A stretch of DNA of 35,669 nt, taken from positions 1 through 35,669 of the forward strand of contig JAJXHK010000017.1 in NCBI GenBank assembly GCA_021639365.1, in the 5' to 3' direction. This document shows, one piece after another, positions 1 to 7,832 of this stretch. Each line of letters begins with the position of its first letter. The stretch's first letter is position 1. Both the position numbers and the translations under genes were made by a program. The notes under the pieces were generated by a model. The model was not told the origin of the DNA. It ran no database searches and saw nothing but the letters and a program-made list of their open reading frames with translations. Source of the stretch: Collinsella aerofaciens (GTDB lineage Bacteria > Actinomycetota > Coriobacteriia > Coriobacteriales > Coriobacteriaceae).

Positions 1-1115
1 TCGTCCTCGTGCGTGCGCTTGTTGTAATGGTGGCGCAGCACGGGCTCAAACAGGTGCAGGTGCTTGGCAAAGGCCGCCGAGCCAATGGCGAGTACGGTAA
101 AGATGAGCACGCGCATGGGCACCTCGACCTGGTTAATCGCGGCGGCGCCGGCCGAAAGCATGATGCACCAGGCGTAGATGAGGAGCACTGCCTGCTTTTG
201 GTTGTAGCCCTCTTGGATCAGGCGGTGGTGGATGTGGCCCTTGTCGGCCTGCCCGATGCTAATGTGGGCGCGCTTGCGGCGCACGATGGCGCTAAACGTG
301 TCGATGATGGGCACGCCGGCAACGATGAGCGGGATGATAAGCGAGGTGAGCGCGGCGGTGCGGCTCACGTTGAGCAGCGAGATGGAGCCCAGTGCAAAGC
401 CCAGAAGCAACGACCCCGAGTCGCCCAAGAAGATGCTTGCGGGGTTGAAGTTGTAGCGCAAAAAGGCCAGGCAAGCGCCAAAGAGCGCAATGGAGAGCGC
501 GGCGGCGTCGATGCGGCCCGAGAGAACGGCCATCGAAAACATGGTGAACGACGCGATGCCGCAGATGCCCGTGGCCAAGCCGTCGAGGCCGTCGATGAGG
601 TTAATGATGTTGGTGAATGCCACCAGATAGATCACGGTGATGGGGTAGGCGAGCCATCCGAGCATGATCTCGCCGGGAGCAAACGGGTTGACGATGACGC
701 CGATCCGCAGGCCGCCGATACAGGCGATAAGCGCGGCGAGGACCTGTCCGGCTAGCTTTTGCTTGGGCTTGAGCTGGAAGACGTCGTCGATAGCGCCGGT
801 CGCAAAGATGACGGTAAAAGAAAGCGCAAGTATGGGGTAGCTGATGTGCAGACGGGGGTGGGGCACCAAAACGGGCGGCCAACCCAGGTACCAGGTGCCT
901 AGGATTTGCACAATACAGGCAACGACCAGGCCCAAAAACACCGCCGTTCCGCCCAAACGCGGGATGGGCTTGGTGTTGATGCGGCGCTTAGAAGGATAGT
1001 CGACGGCGTCGAGCTTAATTGCCAAGCGCTTGACCAGGGGCACCGTGAGGAAGGTCGTGATAAAGGCCGCCGCTGCCACGCATAGATACGGTATGTAGCT
1101 CGGGGATGAAGCCAT
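1..1115 (-). CDS. Undecaprenyl-phosphate sugar-1-phosphate transferase (WecA/TagO/MraY superfamily), 3' end cut by window
   Basis: Integral membrane enzyme that moves a sugar-1-phosphate (usually GlcNAc-1-P) from a UDP-sugar to undecaprenyl phosphate, the first step of teichoic acid or other wall glycopolymer synthesis. The reverse strand is open from an ATG at 1115 to the window edge, about 371 codons. Family motifs are in the right order: the Asp pair and following DDVFQLKPKQK (about 110-120), NIINLIDGLDGLATG (169-183), the NFNPASIFLGDSGS loop (222-235) and HIHHRL (294-299), between many hydrophobic segments. The order and HIHH motif fit WecA/TagO better than MraY. The C-terminus is missing. 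The start is tentative because no good ribosome binding site precedes it. The polymer made cannot be told from this window. Confidence 0.93.
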   Translation of the reverse strand, partial: MASSPSYIPYLCVAAAAFITTFLTVPLVKRLAIKLDAVDYPSKRRINTKPIPRLGGTAVFLGLVVACIVQILGTWYLGWPPVLVPHPRLHISYPILALSFTVIFATGAIDDVFQLKPKQKLAGQVLAALIACIGGLRIGVIVNPFAPGEIMLGWLAYPITVIYLVAFTNIINLIDGLDGLATGICGIASFTMFSMAVLSGRIDAAALSIALFGACLAFLRYNFNPASIFLGDSGSLLLGFALGSISLLNVSRTAALTSLIIPLIVAGVPIIDTFSAIVRRKRAHISIGQADKGHIHHRLIQEGYNQKQAVLLIYAWCIMLSAGAAAINQVEVPMRVLIFTVLAIGSAAFAKHLHLFEPVLRHHYNKRTHED

Positions 1116-1639
1116 GAATCTAAAAACCGCCAAGCGTCGAAGGAAAAGGTCAAAGGTTGCTAAGCGCAAAGGGCATAGCCGAACCATGATACTCGACCAA
1201 GGGGGGTGCATGGAATTGCACGCAGCGATAATCACGCGCTTACCAGATATTGGGATGTTGTCGATGGATTGTCGGGATACCGGCGGGGATCCATATGGGC
1301 TGTAATGGTGGTTTTCGGCAAATAAAAACCACCCCCCACGTTACGAAAATGAACCCACCTAAAACAGGTGGGTGCCCTCATCGACTGTTCCAGCGTCCTT
1401 AACAACGAAGGATACCTGTACTAGGTACGACTGTGTGGGCTCCCTAAATAAACGCGACGGTTCACCCAGTTGCTCCGCGGGGGGCGGAATACCTACATCA
1501 TAAAGCGGCACTTTATCGATTCCAGTCTTGACATTACAAAAATCGTGTCGGACGATTACGGCGCCTTGGGCTCGAGCCGTCTGTGCGGTTGGTCCCTTTA
1601 CGTTTGAGCTGCTGAATCGTTGTTTTGGAGCATGTTTTT
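1116..1639. other. Intergenic region between divergent genes, with a structured RNA candidate and promoters
   Basis: This 524-base gap separates the leftward transferase from the rightward radical SAM gene. It holds no convincing protein gene. Its middle part (about 1340-1505) folds well on the minus strand and is listed separately. A near-consensus -35 (TTGACA, 1528-1533) on the plus strand may serve the radical SAM gene; the matching -10 is weak. An inverted repeat GGTGGTTTT / AAAACCACC lies near 1307-1337. Confidence 0.6.
1340..1505 (-). ncRNA. Structured small RNA candidate, possibly 6S RNA
   Basis: On the minus strand a promoter-like pair (TTGTAA at 1539-1534, 17-base spacer, ATAAAG at 1516-1511) would start a transcript near 1504. 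The transcript would end after an 8-bp hairpin ACCCACCT/AGGTGGGT (1373-1353) followed by TTCATTTTC, giving about 165 bases, close to 6S RNA size. Seen stems include a CCGC/GCGG hairpin near its 5' end, GGGAGCCC pairing with GGGCACCC (one mismatch) around the centre, and TCCTT/AAGGA inside that. The long rod with internal bubble and the 3' hairpin resemble Gram-positive 6S RNA as I remember it, but I cannot run Rfam. No motifs of SRP RNA, tmRNA or RNase P RNA are seen. Confidence 0.38.
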
Positions 1640-2578
1640 ATGCCGACGCCGTTGACCGAACTTTTTTCGCCCGCCTGCCATTTGTGTCCGCGCCGTTGCG
1701 GTGCGGTGCGCGACGAGGGTGCGCACGGCGTATGCGGTGCCGATGACACGCTCAAGGTGGCCCGCGCGGCGCTTCATATGTGGGAGGAGCCGCCTATCTC
1801 GGGCGAGGCCGGTTCGGGCACGATCTTCTTTAGCGGCTGCTCGCTCAAATGTATCTATTGCCAGAACCACGAGATCTCGACGGGCAATTTTGGGCTTGAG
1901 ATTTCGCCCGAGCGTTTGGTCGAGATTATGCTGGAGCTGCAGGACCAGGGCGCCAATAACATCAACCTAGTGACGGCGACGCACTATGCGCACCTGTTGC
2001 CTGCCGCGATTGCCGCAGCTCGGGAGCGCGGACTGGTCATTCCGATCGTCTACAACACGAGCGGTTATGAGCGTGCGAGTGCCGTGGCGGCGCTCGGCGA
2101 TTTGGTCGACGTGTGGCTTACCGACTTTAAGTATGCCAATGCGGCGCTTGCGCAGTCACTCTCTCATATTAAGGACTACCCGCGCGTGGCTGTGTCGGGT
2201 CTGGCCCAGATGGCGCGCGAGATTGAGCGCCGCGGGGGAGAGCTGGTAGACGGGGACGGGCTCATGAAGCGCGGCATAATCGTGCGTCATCTGGTGCTGC
2301 CGGGGCATGCGGACGATTCGTGCCGCGTGTTGGACCTGGTGTGGCAGACGGTGGGCGACGTGCCGATCTCGGTCATGAACCAGTACACGCCCAATGCCCT
2401 CATGCGCGAACAAGGCGGCGACCTGGCGCGCGCCGTGACGCGCGAGGAGTACGAGCAGGTGCTCGACCATGCCGACGACCTGGGCTTTACGACGATGTTT
2501 TGGCAAGAAGGCGGAGCGGTAGACGAGAGCTTCACCCCGGCGTTCGACACCACCGGCGTCCTCACCAGCGCAAAGTAG
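1640..2578 (+). CDS. Radical SAM protein, PflX-like (pyruvate formate-lyase activase homologue)
   Basis: Predicted radical S-adenosylmethionine enzyme of the PflX group (COG1313), related to glycyl-radical activases; substrate unknown. From the ATG at 1640 it is 312 residues. An N-terminal cysteine cluster CHLCPRRC (13-20) and C32 probably binds a second metal or Fe-S site. The radical SAM triad CSLKCIYC (C67, C71, C74) binds the [4Fe-4S] cluster that cleaves SAM. I prefer ATG 1640, with GGAG at 1627-1630, over the in-frame TTG at 1625 because the latter lacks a binding site. No pyruvate formate-lyase lies next to it, so a classical activase role is unsupported. It stands alone between the RNA candidate and the tRNA-Ala gene. 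Confidence 0.88.
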   Translation: MPTPLTELFSPACHLCPRRCGAVRDEGAHGVCGADDTLKVARAALHMWEEPPISGEAGSGTIFFSGCSLKCIYCQNHEISTGNFGLEISPERLVEIMLELQDQGANNINLVTATHYAHLLPAAIAAARERGLVIPIVYNTSGYERASAVAALGDLVDVWLTDFKYANAALAQSLSHIKDYPRVAVSGLAQMAREIERRGGELVDGDGLMKRGIIVRHLVLPGHADDSCRVLDLVWQTVGDVPISVMNQYTPNALMREQGGDLARAVTREEYEQVLDHADDLGFTTMFWQEGGAVDESFTPAFDTTGVLTSAK

Positions 2579-2587
2579 TGCGCTCGC

Positions 2588-2624
2588 CGATGATTTTTCT
2601 GGGACGGGGATTAAAAAATCATCG
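2588..2624. repeat. Inverted repeat with GGGACGGGG loop (REP-like)
   Basis: Perfect 11-bp arms CGATGATTTTT (2588-2598) and AAAAATCATCG (2614-2624) flank a 15-base loop holding GGGACGGGG. It starts 10 bases after the radical SAM stop codon. It could act as a transcription stop, but the GGGAC core matches other gene-end repeats in this window. Confidence 0.6.
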
Positions 2625-2688
2625 AGAGGATCGCCTGCTCGAAAAGTTGTCAAAATAGCCGCGTCCCAAAAAGACTGGGTATTGGGCG

Positions 2689-2716
2689 TTGACAGTTGGC
2701 GAGCCGTAGGTAAAAT
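2689..2716 (+). promoter_or_regulatory. Promoter of the tRNA-Ala gene
   Basis: Consensus -35 TTGACA (2689-2694), 16-base spacer and -10 TAAAAT (2711-2716), placing the start a few bases before the tRNA at 2730. Confidence 0.75.
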
Positions 2717-2729
2717 ATCAACTTGTCTT

Positions 2730-2802
2730 GGGGACGTAGCTCAGTTGGGAGAGCGCTGCCGTCGCATGGCAGAGGCCGAGGGTTCGACTCCCTTCGTCTC
2801 CA
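2730..2802 (+). tRNA. tRNA-Ala (anticodon CGC)
   Basis: A 73-base cloverleaf with acceptor GGGGACG/CGTCTCC that includes the G3-U70 wobble pair, the identity mark of alanine tRNA. The anticodon stem CTGCC/GGCAG holds loop GTCGCAT, giving anticodon CGC, which reads GCG. The T arm contains GGTTCGACTCC. The 3' CCA is not encoded. It has its own promoter and terminator. Confidence 0.96.
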
Positions 2803-2817
2803 CCCTTGGATTTGATA

Positions 2818-2848
2818 AGCCGCTGACATTGTGTCGGCGGCTTTTTTT
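2818..2848 (+). terminator. Rho-independent terminator after tRNA-Ala
   Basis: Stem AGCCGCTGACA / TGTCGGCGGCT (one G-T pair) with a 3-base loop, followed by a run of seven T. Confidence 0.9.
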
Positions 2849-2866
2849 AAAAGAAAGGGCTGTACC

Positions 2867-3307
2867 ATGGCCAAGCTTGAGTCCCAACCACTGTCTGCCG
2901 AGGAACGCGCCGAGTTGGAAGAGCTCCGCGCCGAGAAAGCTCGTCGCGAGGCCCAGGAAGAGGCACGCCGCGAGCGTGAGGAGCTGGCCGCCCTGCGTGC
3001 CGAGCGTGCGAAGGCCGAGGAGGCCGCCGCGAACGTCGCCCCCGCGCCCAAGCCCGCCGCCGCGAAGCCCGCGCCCACCGCACCTAAACCTCAGCCTAAA
3101 AAGGTCGCTCGTTCCAAGTCCGTCGAGCCCAAGCCGAGCCGTGACGAGATGACCTTTGCCCAGCGCATGGTTACCTCCAAGGAGCCTACGGGCGAGAACG
3201 AGATCCCTGGCATGGCGCCGGCTCAAAAAATCATCATTGTCCTTGCCCTCATCGCGTTTGTCATCTTTATGGGCTACACGATCCTGACCAGCATGGGCCT
3301 GCACTAG
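2867..3307 (+). CDS. Small tail-anchored coiled-coil protein, function unknown
   Basis: Protein of 146 residues that I do not recognise. Residues 1-55 are very rich in Glu, Arg and Lys with Leu spacing, a likely coiled coil. Residues 56-90 are an Ala/Pro/Lys linker. The C-terminal 27 residues hold one hydrophobic segment (IIIVLALIAFVIFMGYTIL) and end five residues later, so the protein should be anchored by its tail with the charged part in the cytoplasm. Start ATG 2867 is preceded by AGAAAGGGC. An upstream in-frame GTG at 2831 lies inside the tRNA terminator and is rejected. It is read between the tRNA-Ala terminator and pncB, 81 bases before the latter. Membrane scaffolding is a guess from composition only. 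Confidence 0.75.
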   Translation: MAKLESQPLSAEERAELEELRAEKARREAQEEARREREELAALRAERAKAEEAAANVAPAPKPAAAKPAPTAPKPQPKKVARSKSVEPKPSRDEMTFAQRMVTSKEPTGENEIPGMAPAQKIIIVLALIAFVIFMGYTILTSMGLH

Positions 3308-3388
3308 CCTGTTCGCGCTGGGCTCCATGCCCGCACGCCCGCCTCGCCAACCCTCAACCTCTGCACAACGCATCCGAAAGGTCGCCCC

Positions 3389-4894
3389 ATGGCTTTGACC
3401 GACATCTCGCATCCCACCGACATTGCAATGCTCACCGATCTGTACGAGCTCACTATGGCCCAGGGCCTGTGGGAGAGCGGCAAGGCCAATGAGCAGGGTT
3501 GTTTTACCGCGTTTTACCGCGACCATCCTTTTGGCAGCGCCTATGCCGTCATGTGCGGCACCGCCGAACTGCCCGAGCTGGTCGAGAATCTGCGCTTTAC
3601 GCCCGAGGACATCGACTACCTCGCCTCGCTCCAGGCCCCGGCCGGCGGCGCGATGTTCAAGCCTGGATTCCTCGACTACCTGCGCGATTTTCGTGCGCAT
3701 GTAAACATCGACGCCGTGCCCGAGGGCGAGCTCGTCTTTCCGCGCGAGCCCATGGTTCGCGTCACCGGCCCCGCGCTGGAGTGCCAGCTGCTTGAGACGG
3801 CGCTGCTCAACATCGTTGGGTTCCAGACGCTTGTCGCCACCAAGACGGCGCGCGTGGTGCTGGCGGCGGACGGCCGTCCCGTTGCCGAGTTTGGCCTGCG
3901 CCGCGCTCAGGGTCCCGATGGCGGCTTGGCCGTCGCGCGCGCGAGCTACGTTGCCGGCTGCTCCTCTACGTCCAATGTGCTCGCCGGCCGCCGCTACGGT
4001 ATTCCCGTCTTTGGCACGCATGCGCACAGCTGGGTGATGAGCTTCGATTCCGAGCTCGAGGCCTTCCGCGCCTTTGCCAAGTCGAGCCCCAAGAACTGTA
4101 CGCTGCTCATCGACACCTATGACGTGCGCGAGGGCTGTGAACATGCCATTACGGTTGCCAAGGAGATGGAAGCGGTGGGCGAGCGCCTGTCGGCCATTCG
4201 CATCGACTCCGGCGACCTCGCCAAGCTCTCCAAGTATGTGCGCGGCCGTTTTGATGCCGAGGGCCTGCCCTATGTGGGGATCTCGGTTTCTAACGATTTG
4301 GATGAGTACACGATTCAGTCGCTGCTCGACCAGGGCGCGCCCATCGACAGCTTTGGCGTGGGTACCAAGCTTGCGACCTGCTATGACCAGCCGGCGCTGG
4401 GCGGCGTGTACAAGCTTTCCGCCCGCCGTGCGAGCGAGGCAGATCCATGGACGCCGGTGGTCAAGCTCTCTGAGCAGCCATACAAGCGCACGATCCCGGG
4501 TGTGCAATGCGTGCGCCGTTATTACGACGGCTTTGGCGGCCCGGTCTGCGACATGATCTACGACGAGGACCATCTGGCGGGGGAGGGCGCCGCGCGCGGC
4601 AATACCCTTGTGGCCGTGAACGATGCCGCCCTGGTGACCGACGTGTCCGAACTCGAGTATCGCGAGCTGCTGGTGCCGATCGTGCGCGATGGCAGTGCGG
4701 TGGCTCCGCGTGAGAGCATCCAGGACGCGCGCGAGCGCTGTGCTTGGGCGCTCGACCATCTGGACGCAGCTTTCAAGCGCTTCCTGTACCCGCAGACCTA
4801 TGTGGTGGGTATGGAGCAGGGCCTGGCTCAGGTGCGCGACGAGCTCGTGCGTAAGAACATGGCCGCGGCCTCTGCCTTTCCCTGGGCTCGCTAA
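3389..4894 (+). CDS. pncB: Nicotinate phosphoribosyltransferase
   Basis: Makes nicotinate mononucleotide from nicotinate, PRPP and ATP in the Preiss-Handler route of NAD salvage. At 501 residues it fits the longer bacterial NAPRTase type. The N-terminal LTDLYELTMAQG, the phosphohistidine region GTHAHSWVMSF (H211/H213) and the phosphate-binding IRIDSGDL and FGVGTKL segments are all present. Start ATG 3389 has GAAAGG 8 bases upstream. It precedes proB by 79 bases on the same strand, with no terminator seen between them. No other NAD genes are adjacent. Confidence 0.96.
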   Translation: MALTDISHPTDIAMLTDLYELTMAQGLWESGKANEQGCFTAFYRDHPFGSAYAVMCGTAELPELVENLRFTPEDIDYLASLQAPAGGAMFKPGFLDYLRDFRAHVNIDAVPEGELVFPREPMVRVTGPALECQLLETALLNIVGFQTLVATKTARVVLAADGRPVAEFGLRRAQGPDGGLAVARASYVAGCSSTSNVLAGRRYGIPVFGTHAHSWVMSFDSELEAFRAFAKSSPKNCTLLIDTYDVREGCEHAITVAKEMEAVGERLSAIRIDSGDLAKLSKYVRGRFDAEGLPYVGISVSNDLDEYTIQSLLDQGAPIDSFGVGTKLATCYDQPALGGVYKLSARRASEADPWTPVVKLSEQPYKRTIPGVQCVRRYYDGFGGPVCDMIYDEDHLAGEGAARGNTLVAVNDAALVTDVSELEYRELLVPIVRDGSAVAPRESIQDARERCAWALDHLDAAFKRFLYPQTYVVGMEQGLAQVRDELVRKNMAAASAFPWAR

Positions 4895-4973
4895 TTCCTT
4901 GGGCGGTAGGGGCGAGTCACGCTTCCCTGGCCGCCGGCTCGGCCGTTCGCTGAACAGTTGATTGGTTTGACGT

Positions 4974-6101
4974 ATGACGACTTCTTATAAAACGATGGTG
5001 GTAAAGATCGGTTCGTCCACGGTGGTGGGCGCCGACGGCAAGGTCAACCGCGCCTTTATCGGCGGGCTTGCCGACCAGGCCGCAGCGCTGCGCGAGCTTG
5101 GCTGGCGCCTGATCGTGGTGAGCTCGGGCGCTATCGCCTGTGGCTATCCCGTGCTGGGCTTCGACCGTAAGCCGGTCGGCGACCTGCCGAGCCTGCAGGC
5201 CTGCGCCTCGGCCGGTCAGTGCATCATCTCGTCGGCCTACGACGAGGAGTTCCATGCGCGCGACCTGCTCACCTCGCTCGTGCTGCTCACGCGCCACGAC
5301 ACGGCCCGTCGCACGTCCTACCTGCATGCGCGCGACGCCCTGCTGCGCCTCGTGGAGCTTGGCGTGGTGCCGGTCGTCAACGAGAACGATACCGTTACCG
5401 TCGATGAGATCAAGTTTGGCGACAACGACACGCTGGCGGCGCTTGTGAGCTGCCTGGTTTCTGCCGATCTGTGCGTGACGCTCTCGGACATCGATGGCCT
5501 CTATACTGCCAATCCGCATGAGGACCCCACGGCCGAGTTTGTTCCTGTCGTGCATAAGATCGATGCCAAGATTATCGCCTCGGCGGGCGATTCTTCCACA
5601 TCGGTTGGCACGGGCGGCATGATCACCAAGATTCGCGCGAGCCGCATCCTGATGACGGCGGGCATTCAGAGCGTGATTTGCTCGGGCGAGGAGCCCGATG
5701 CACTCGTGCGCCTGGCTCGCGGCGAGAGCGTAGGTACGTTGTTCGATCCGCCGGCTGAGCGCCTGGACATCGCGCCCCGCAAGCTGTGGATCGCACTGGG
5801 TGACAAGGCGCATGGCTCGGTGACGGTCGATGACGGCGCTGCGAAGGCGCTGGTTAGCCGTGGTTCTTCCTTGCTTGCGGTTGGTATTCGCGAGGTCGAT
5901 GGCGCGTTTGCCGAGGGCGATGTGCTTGACGTGTGCGACCCGAGCGGCATGGTTGTCGCCCGCGGTATCGCCGAGGCCGATTCGGACGTGCTGGAGCTTG
6001 CCGCCGGCCGCCGCCAGGACCAGATTGCCGGCAACCGTCTACTGGCAGACCTAGCCGAGAAGCCGGCGATACACAGGGATAATTTAATCGTCTTCGCGTA
6101 A
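4974..6101 (+). CDS. proB: Glutamate 5-kinase
   Basis: Phosphorylates glutamate to gamma-glutamyl phosphate, the first and usually feedback-controlled step of proline synthesis. The 375-residue protein starts with VVKIGSSTVV, carries the amino-acid-kinase segments VVSSGAIACG and PVVNENDTVTVDEIKFGDND, and ends in a PUA domain (about 270-360). Length fits the two-domain ProB. The start is uncertain: ATG 4974 has only a weak binding site, and an ATG five codons in (MVVKIGSS) is also possible. Its partner proA is 1.7 kb downstream on the same strand, separated by a gene on the opposite strand. Confidence 0.96.
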   Translation: MTTSYKTMVVKIGSSTVVGADGKVNRAFIGGLADQAAALRELGWRLIVVSSGAIACGYPVLGFDRKPVGDLPSLQACASAGQCIISSAYDEEFHARDLLTSLVLLTRHDTARRTSYLHARDALLRLVELGVVPVVNENDTVTVDEIKFGDNDTLAALVSCLVSADLCVTLSDIDGLYTANPHEDPTAEFVPVVHKIDAKIIASAGDSSTSVGTGGMITKIRASRILMTAGIQSVICSGEEPDALVRLARGESVGTLFDPPAERLDIAPRKLWIALGDKAHGSVTVDDGAAKALVSRGSSLLAVGIREVDGAFAEGDVLDVCDPSGMVVARGIAEADSDVLELAAGRRQDQIAGNRLLADLAEKPAIHRDNLIVFA

Positions 6102-6115
6102 CCAATTGACGCTGC

Positions 6116-6213
6116 AAACGCCCCTAAGCGGCAATCTGACGTTCAATCGTCGGGCATGACCAAAAGGTCAATGCCCTCCTCTTTCACGTCACCTTGCTCG
6201 CTTAGGGGCGTTT
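6116..6213 (+). terminator. Long nested hairpin after proB (terminator or small RNA)
   Basis: Perfect 15-bp outer arms (6116-6130 and 6199-6213) end in a T run, so the outer stem can stop transcription. Inside, TGACGT (6137-6142) pairs with ACGTCA (6186-6191), and GGGCATGACC (6152-6161) pairs with GGTCAATGCCC (6166-6176) around an AAAA loop with one bulge. The 98-base nested fold is far larger than a usual terminator. The gene pair here is convergent, so it may serve both strands. Confidence 0.7.
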
Positions 6214-6259
6214 TCGCTTTCCGTCCTCTTTCTGCAATGACTTCATTAACCTGGCACCT

Positions 6260-6301
6260 GGGGACGTTCCTTTTGTGCCGGCAGTTGGGGACACTCCTTT
6301 G
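6260..6301. repeat. GGGAC-core repeat abutting a stop codon
   Basis: Contains GGGGACGTTCC and GGGGACACTCCTTTG. It touches the stop codon (6302-6304) of the leftward hydrolase gene. A related copy lies in reverse orientation at 14126-14166. Confidence 0.55.
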
Positions 6302-7720
6302 CTAGAAGATTTGGCGCAGATCTCCACGGTTGAGGGCTTCGTCGAAGAGGTGCTTGAACACCACGCTGCCGTGTAGACCGTCGTGCTCGAACTCGTTGGT
6401 CACCCAGGCATGCGAGTTACCCACGCGGCTGAGCGTATCGAGCTGCATGCCCGAATCGACGTACATGTCGTCGAAATACACCGCGGCCTGCAGGGGCACC
6501 TCGTTGCACGCCAGTCGCTGCGGGTCGTAGATCTTGTCCCAGCTGGTGTCCTCCATCAGCAGGTCCATCGCCGGCTTGAAGGGCTTAAGTTCGGGCATCT
6601 GCTCAAACATCCACGGGAACATGGCCTCGCCGGTAAACATGAGCGGTCGCGCGAGCGTGTCGAACTCGGCACGGTGTGCCTTCTCTTCTGCCGCGGCCCA
6701 GCGAATGGGCATGGTGTCGCCGTCGGCGTAGATGAACTCCTGAAGCGTCCAGTACAGCGGATTCGTGCGCGTGTTGGTGCGCTCGAAGGCGCGCATCAAA
6801 AAGCTGTCAGATACCGAGGCACCGCAGGTCAGCGTGCCGTCGCCGTCAACAAAAGCATGATCGATAATCCAATGCATGCGCTCAAAGCTCGGCTTCATGC
6901 CAAAGTCGCTGCCCATGAGCTGCAGGCGCTCCACGGTCATCGGCGAGCCGTCGGGCAGCACGGGCTTTTGCTCTTCGAGCGCATCGGCAAGAGCCGCCAC
7001 GCGCTCGACGTCTGCGGGGTAGCGGTCGTAATACTGCTGCGTCTTGGCGGCCATGCGCGGGAAGGTGTGCGCGTAGACCTCGCTGGCGCTCGCCGGCACG
7101 TGCGGAATGCCACCACAGGTAAAGCTTGCCGCCACGCCCTCGGGGAAGAGCGACAGATAGCTCAGCGTCAAAAATCCGCCGTAGCTCTGCCCGAGCGTGG
7201 CCCAGGGCTTGCCGCCAAAGCCCACCAGGCGCAGGTACTCAAAATCGCGCACGATGGAGCTGGCGAGGTGGCGCTTGAGGAAGTCCGCCTGCGAGCGGGC
7301 CGCATCTGCGCCGGCTGCCTCGGCGCGCTCGCCCAAGGCCGCGATCGTGCGTCCGTCAACACAGCTGCTGCGTCCGGTGCCGCGCTGGTCGGGCAGGACC
7401 ACGCGGAAGTGCTTGACGGCCTCCTCGATCCAGCCGTCGCTTGTGGGCGACAGCGGACGCGGGCTCTCGCCGCCGGGGCCGCCCTGCAAAAACAGGAGCA
7501 GCGGCAGATCGTCGTTGATGCGGTCGGGCGCGCAAACCACGCGATAGAAGAGCTTGATGCTCTCGGGCGCGCCGGCGATGGGTGCCGGCATAGCGCCGCG
7601 GCGCATGGTGCTGCCGACGGCCAGGAGCATCGGCTCCAGGCCGCGCCAGTCGAGGGGGACATCGATGCTGTGGTCCTCGACATACAGGCCGGGGACGTGG
7701 TACGAAGTGATGAGGGCCAT
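6302..7720 (-). CDS. Alpha/beta hydrolase, proline iminopeptidase-like (peptidase family S33)
   Basis: Predicted cytoplasmic aminopeptidase that removes N-terminal residues, often proline, from peptides. The 472-residue protein has the oxyanion motif GGPGGE (80-85), DQRGTGRS (111-118), the nucleophile elbow GQSYGGF (Ser179) and a C-terminal segment with HDGLHGS likely supplying the catalytic His; the acid is probably in YVDSG. Length and motif order fit tripeptidyl/prolyl aminopeptidases of S33. I chose ATG 7720 (GGAAGA upstream) over the in-frame ATG at 7801, which would overlap the upstream region of proA. It lies between proB and proA on the opposite strand, so it could feed proline from peptides beside de novo synthesis; that link is inference. 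Confidence 0.88.
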   Translation of the reverse strand: MALITSYHVPGLYVEDHSIDVPLDWRGLEPMLLAVGSTMRRGAMPAPIAGAPESIKLFYRVVCAPDRINDDLPLLLFLQGGPGGESPRPLSPTSDGWIEEAVKHFRVVLPDQRGTGRSSCVDGRTIAALGERAEAAGADAARSQADFLKRHLASSIVRDFEYLRLVGFGGKPWATLGQSYGGFLTLSYLSLFPEGVAASFTCGGIPHVPASASEVYAHTFPRMAAKTQQYYDRYPADVERVAALADALEEQKPVLPDGSPMTVERLQLMGSDFGMKPSFERMHWIIDHAFVDGDGTLTCGASVSDSFLMRAFERTNTRTNPLYWTLQEFIYADGDTMPIRWAAAEEKAHRAEFDTLARPLMFTGEAMFPWMFEQMPELKPFKPAMDLLMEDTSWDKIYDPQRLACNEVPLQAAVYFDDMYVDSGMQLDTLSRVGNSHAWVTNEFEHDGLHGSVVFKHLFDEALNRGDLRQIF

Positions 7721-7832
7721 GTGAGTCTTCCGTTCGTTGCGGTGTTTCGGGTTGACCAATTCTACCGCCGCGGGCGAGGCCATGCGCAAATCGGCTACCA
7801 TGGTTGCAAACTTCTAGGAGAAAGGGCCGCCC

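Noticed and set aside
1440..1500. T-box-like word (GGGTGAACCG TCGCG) on the minus strand
   Set aside because: It only partly resembles the T-box core, lacks the antiterminator/terminator layout, and the downstream gene is not amino-acid related.
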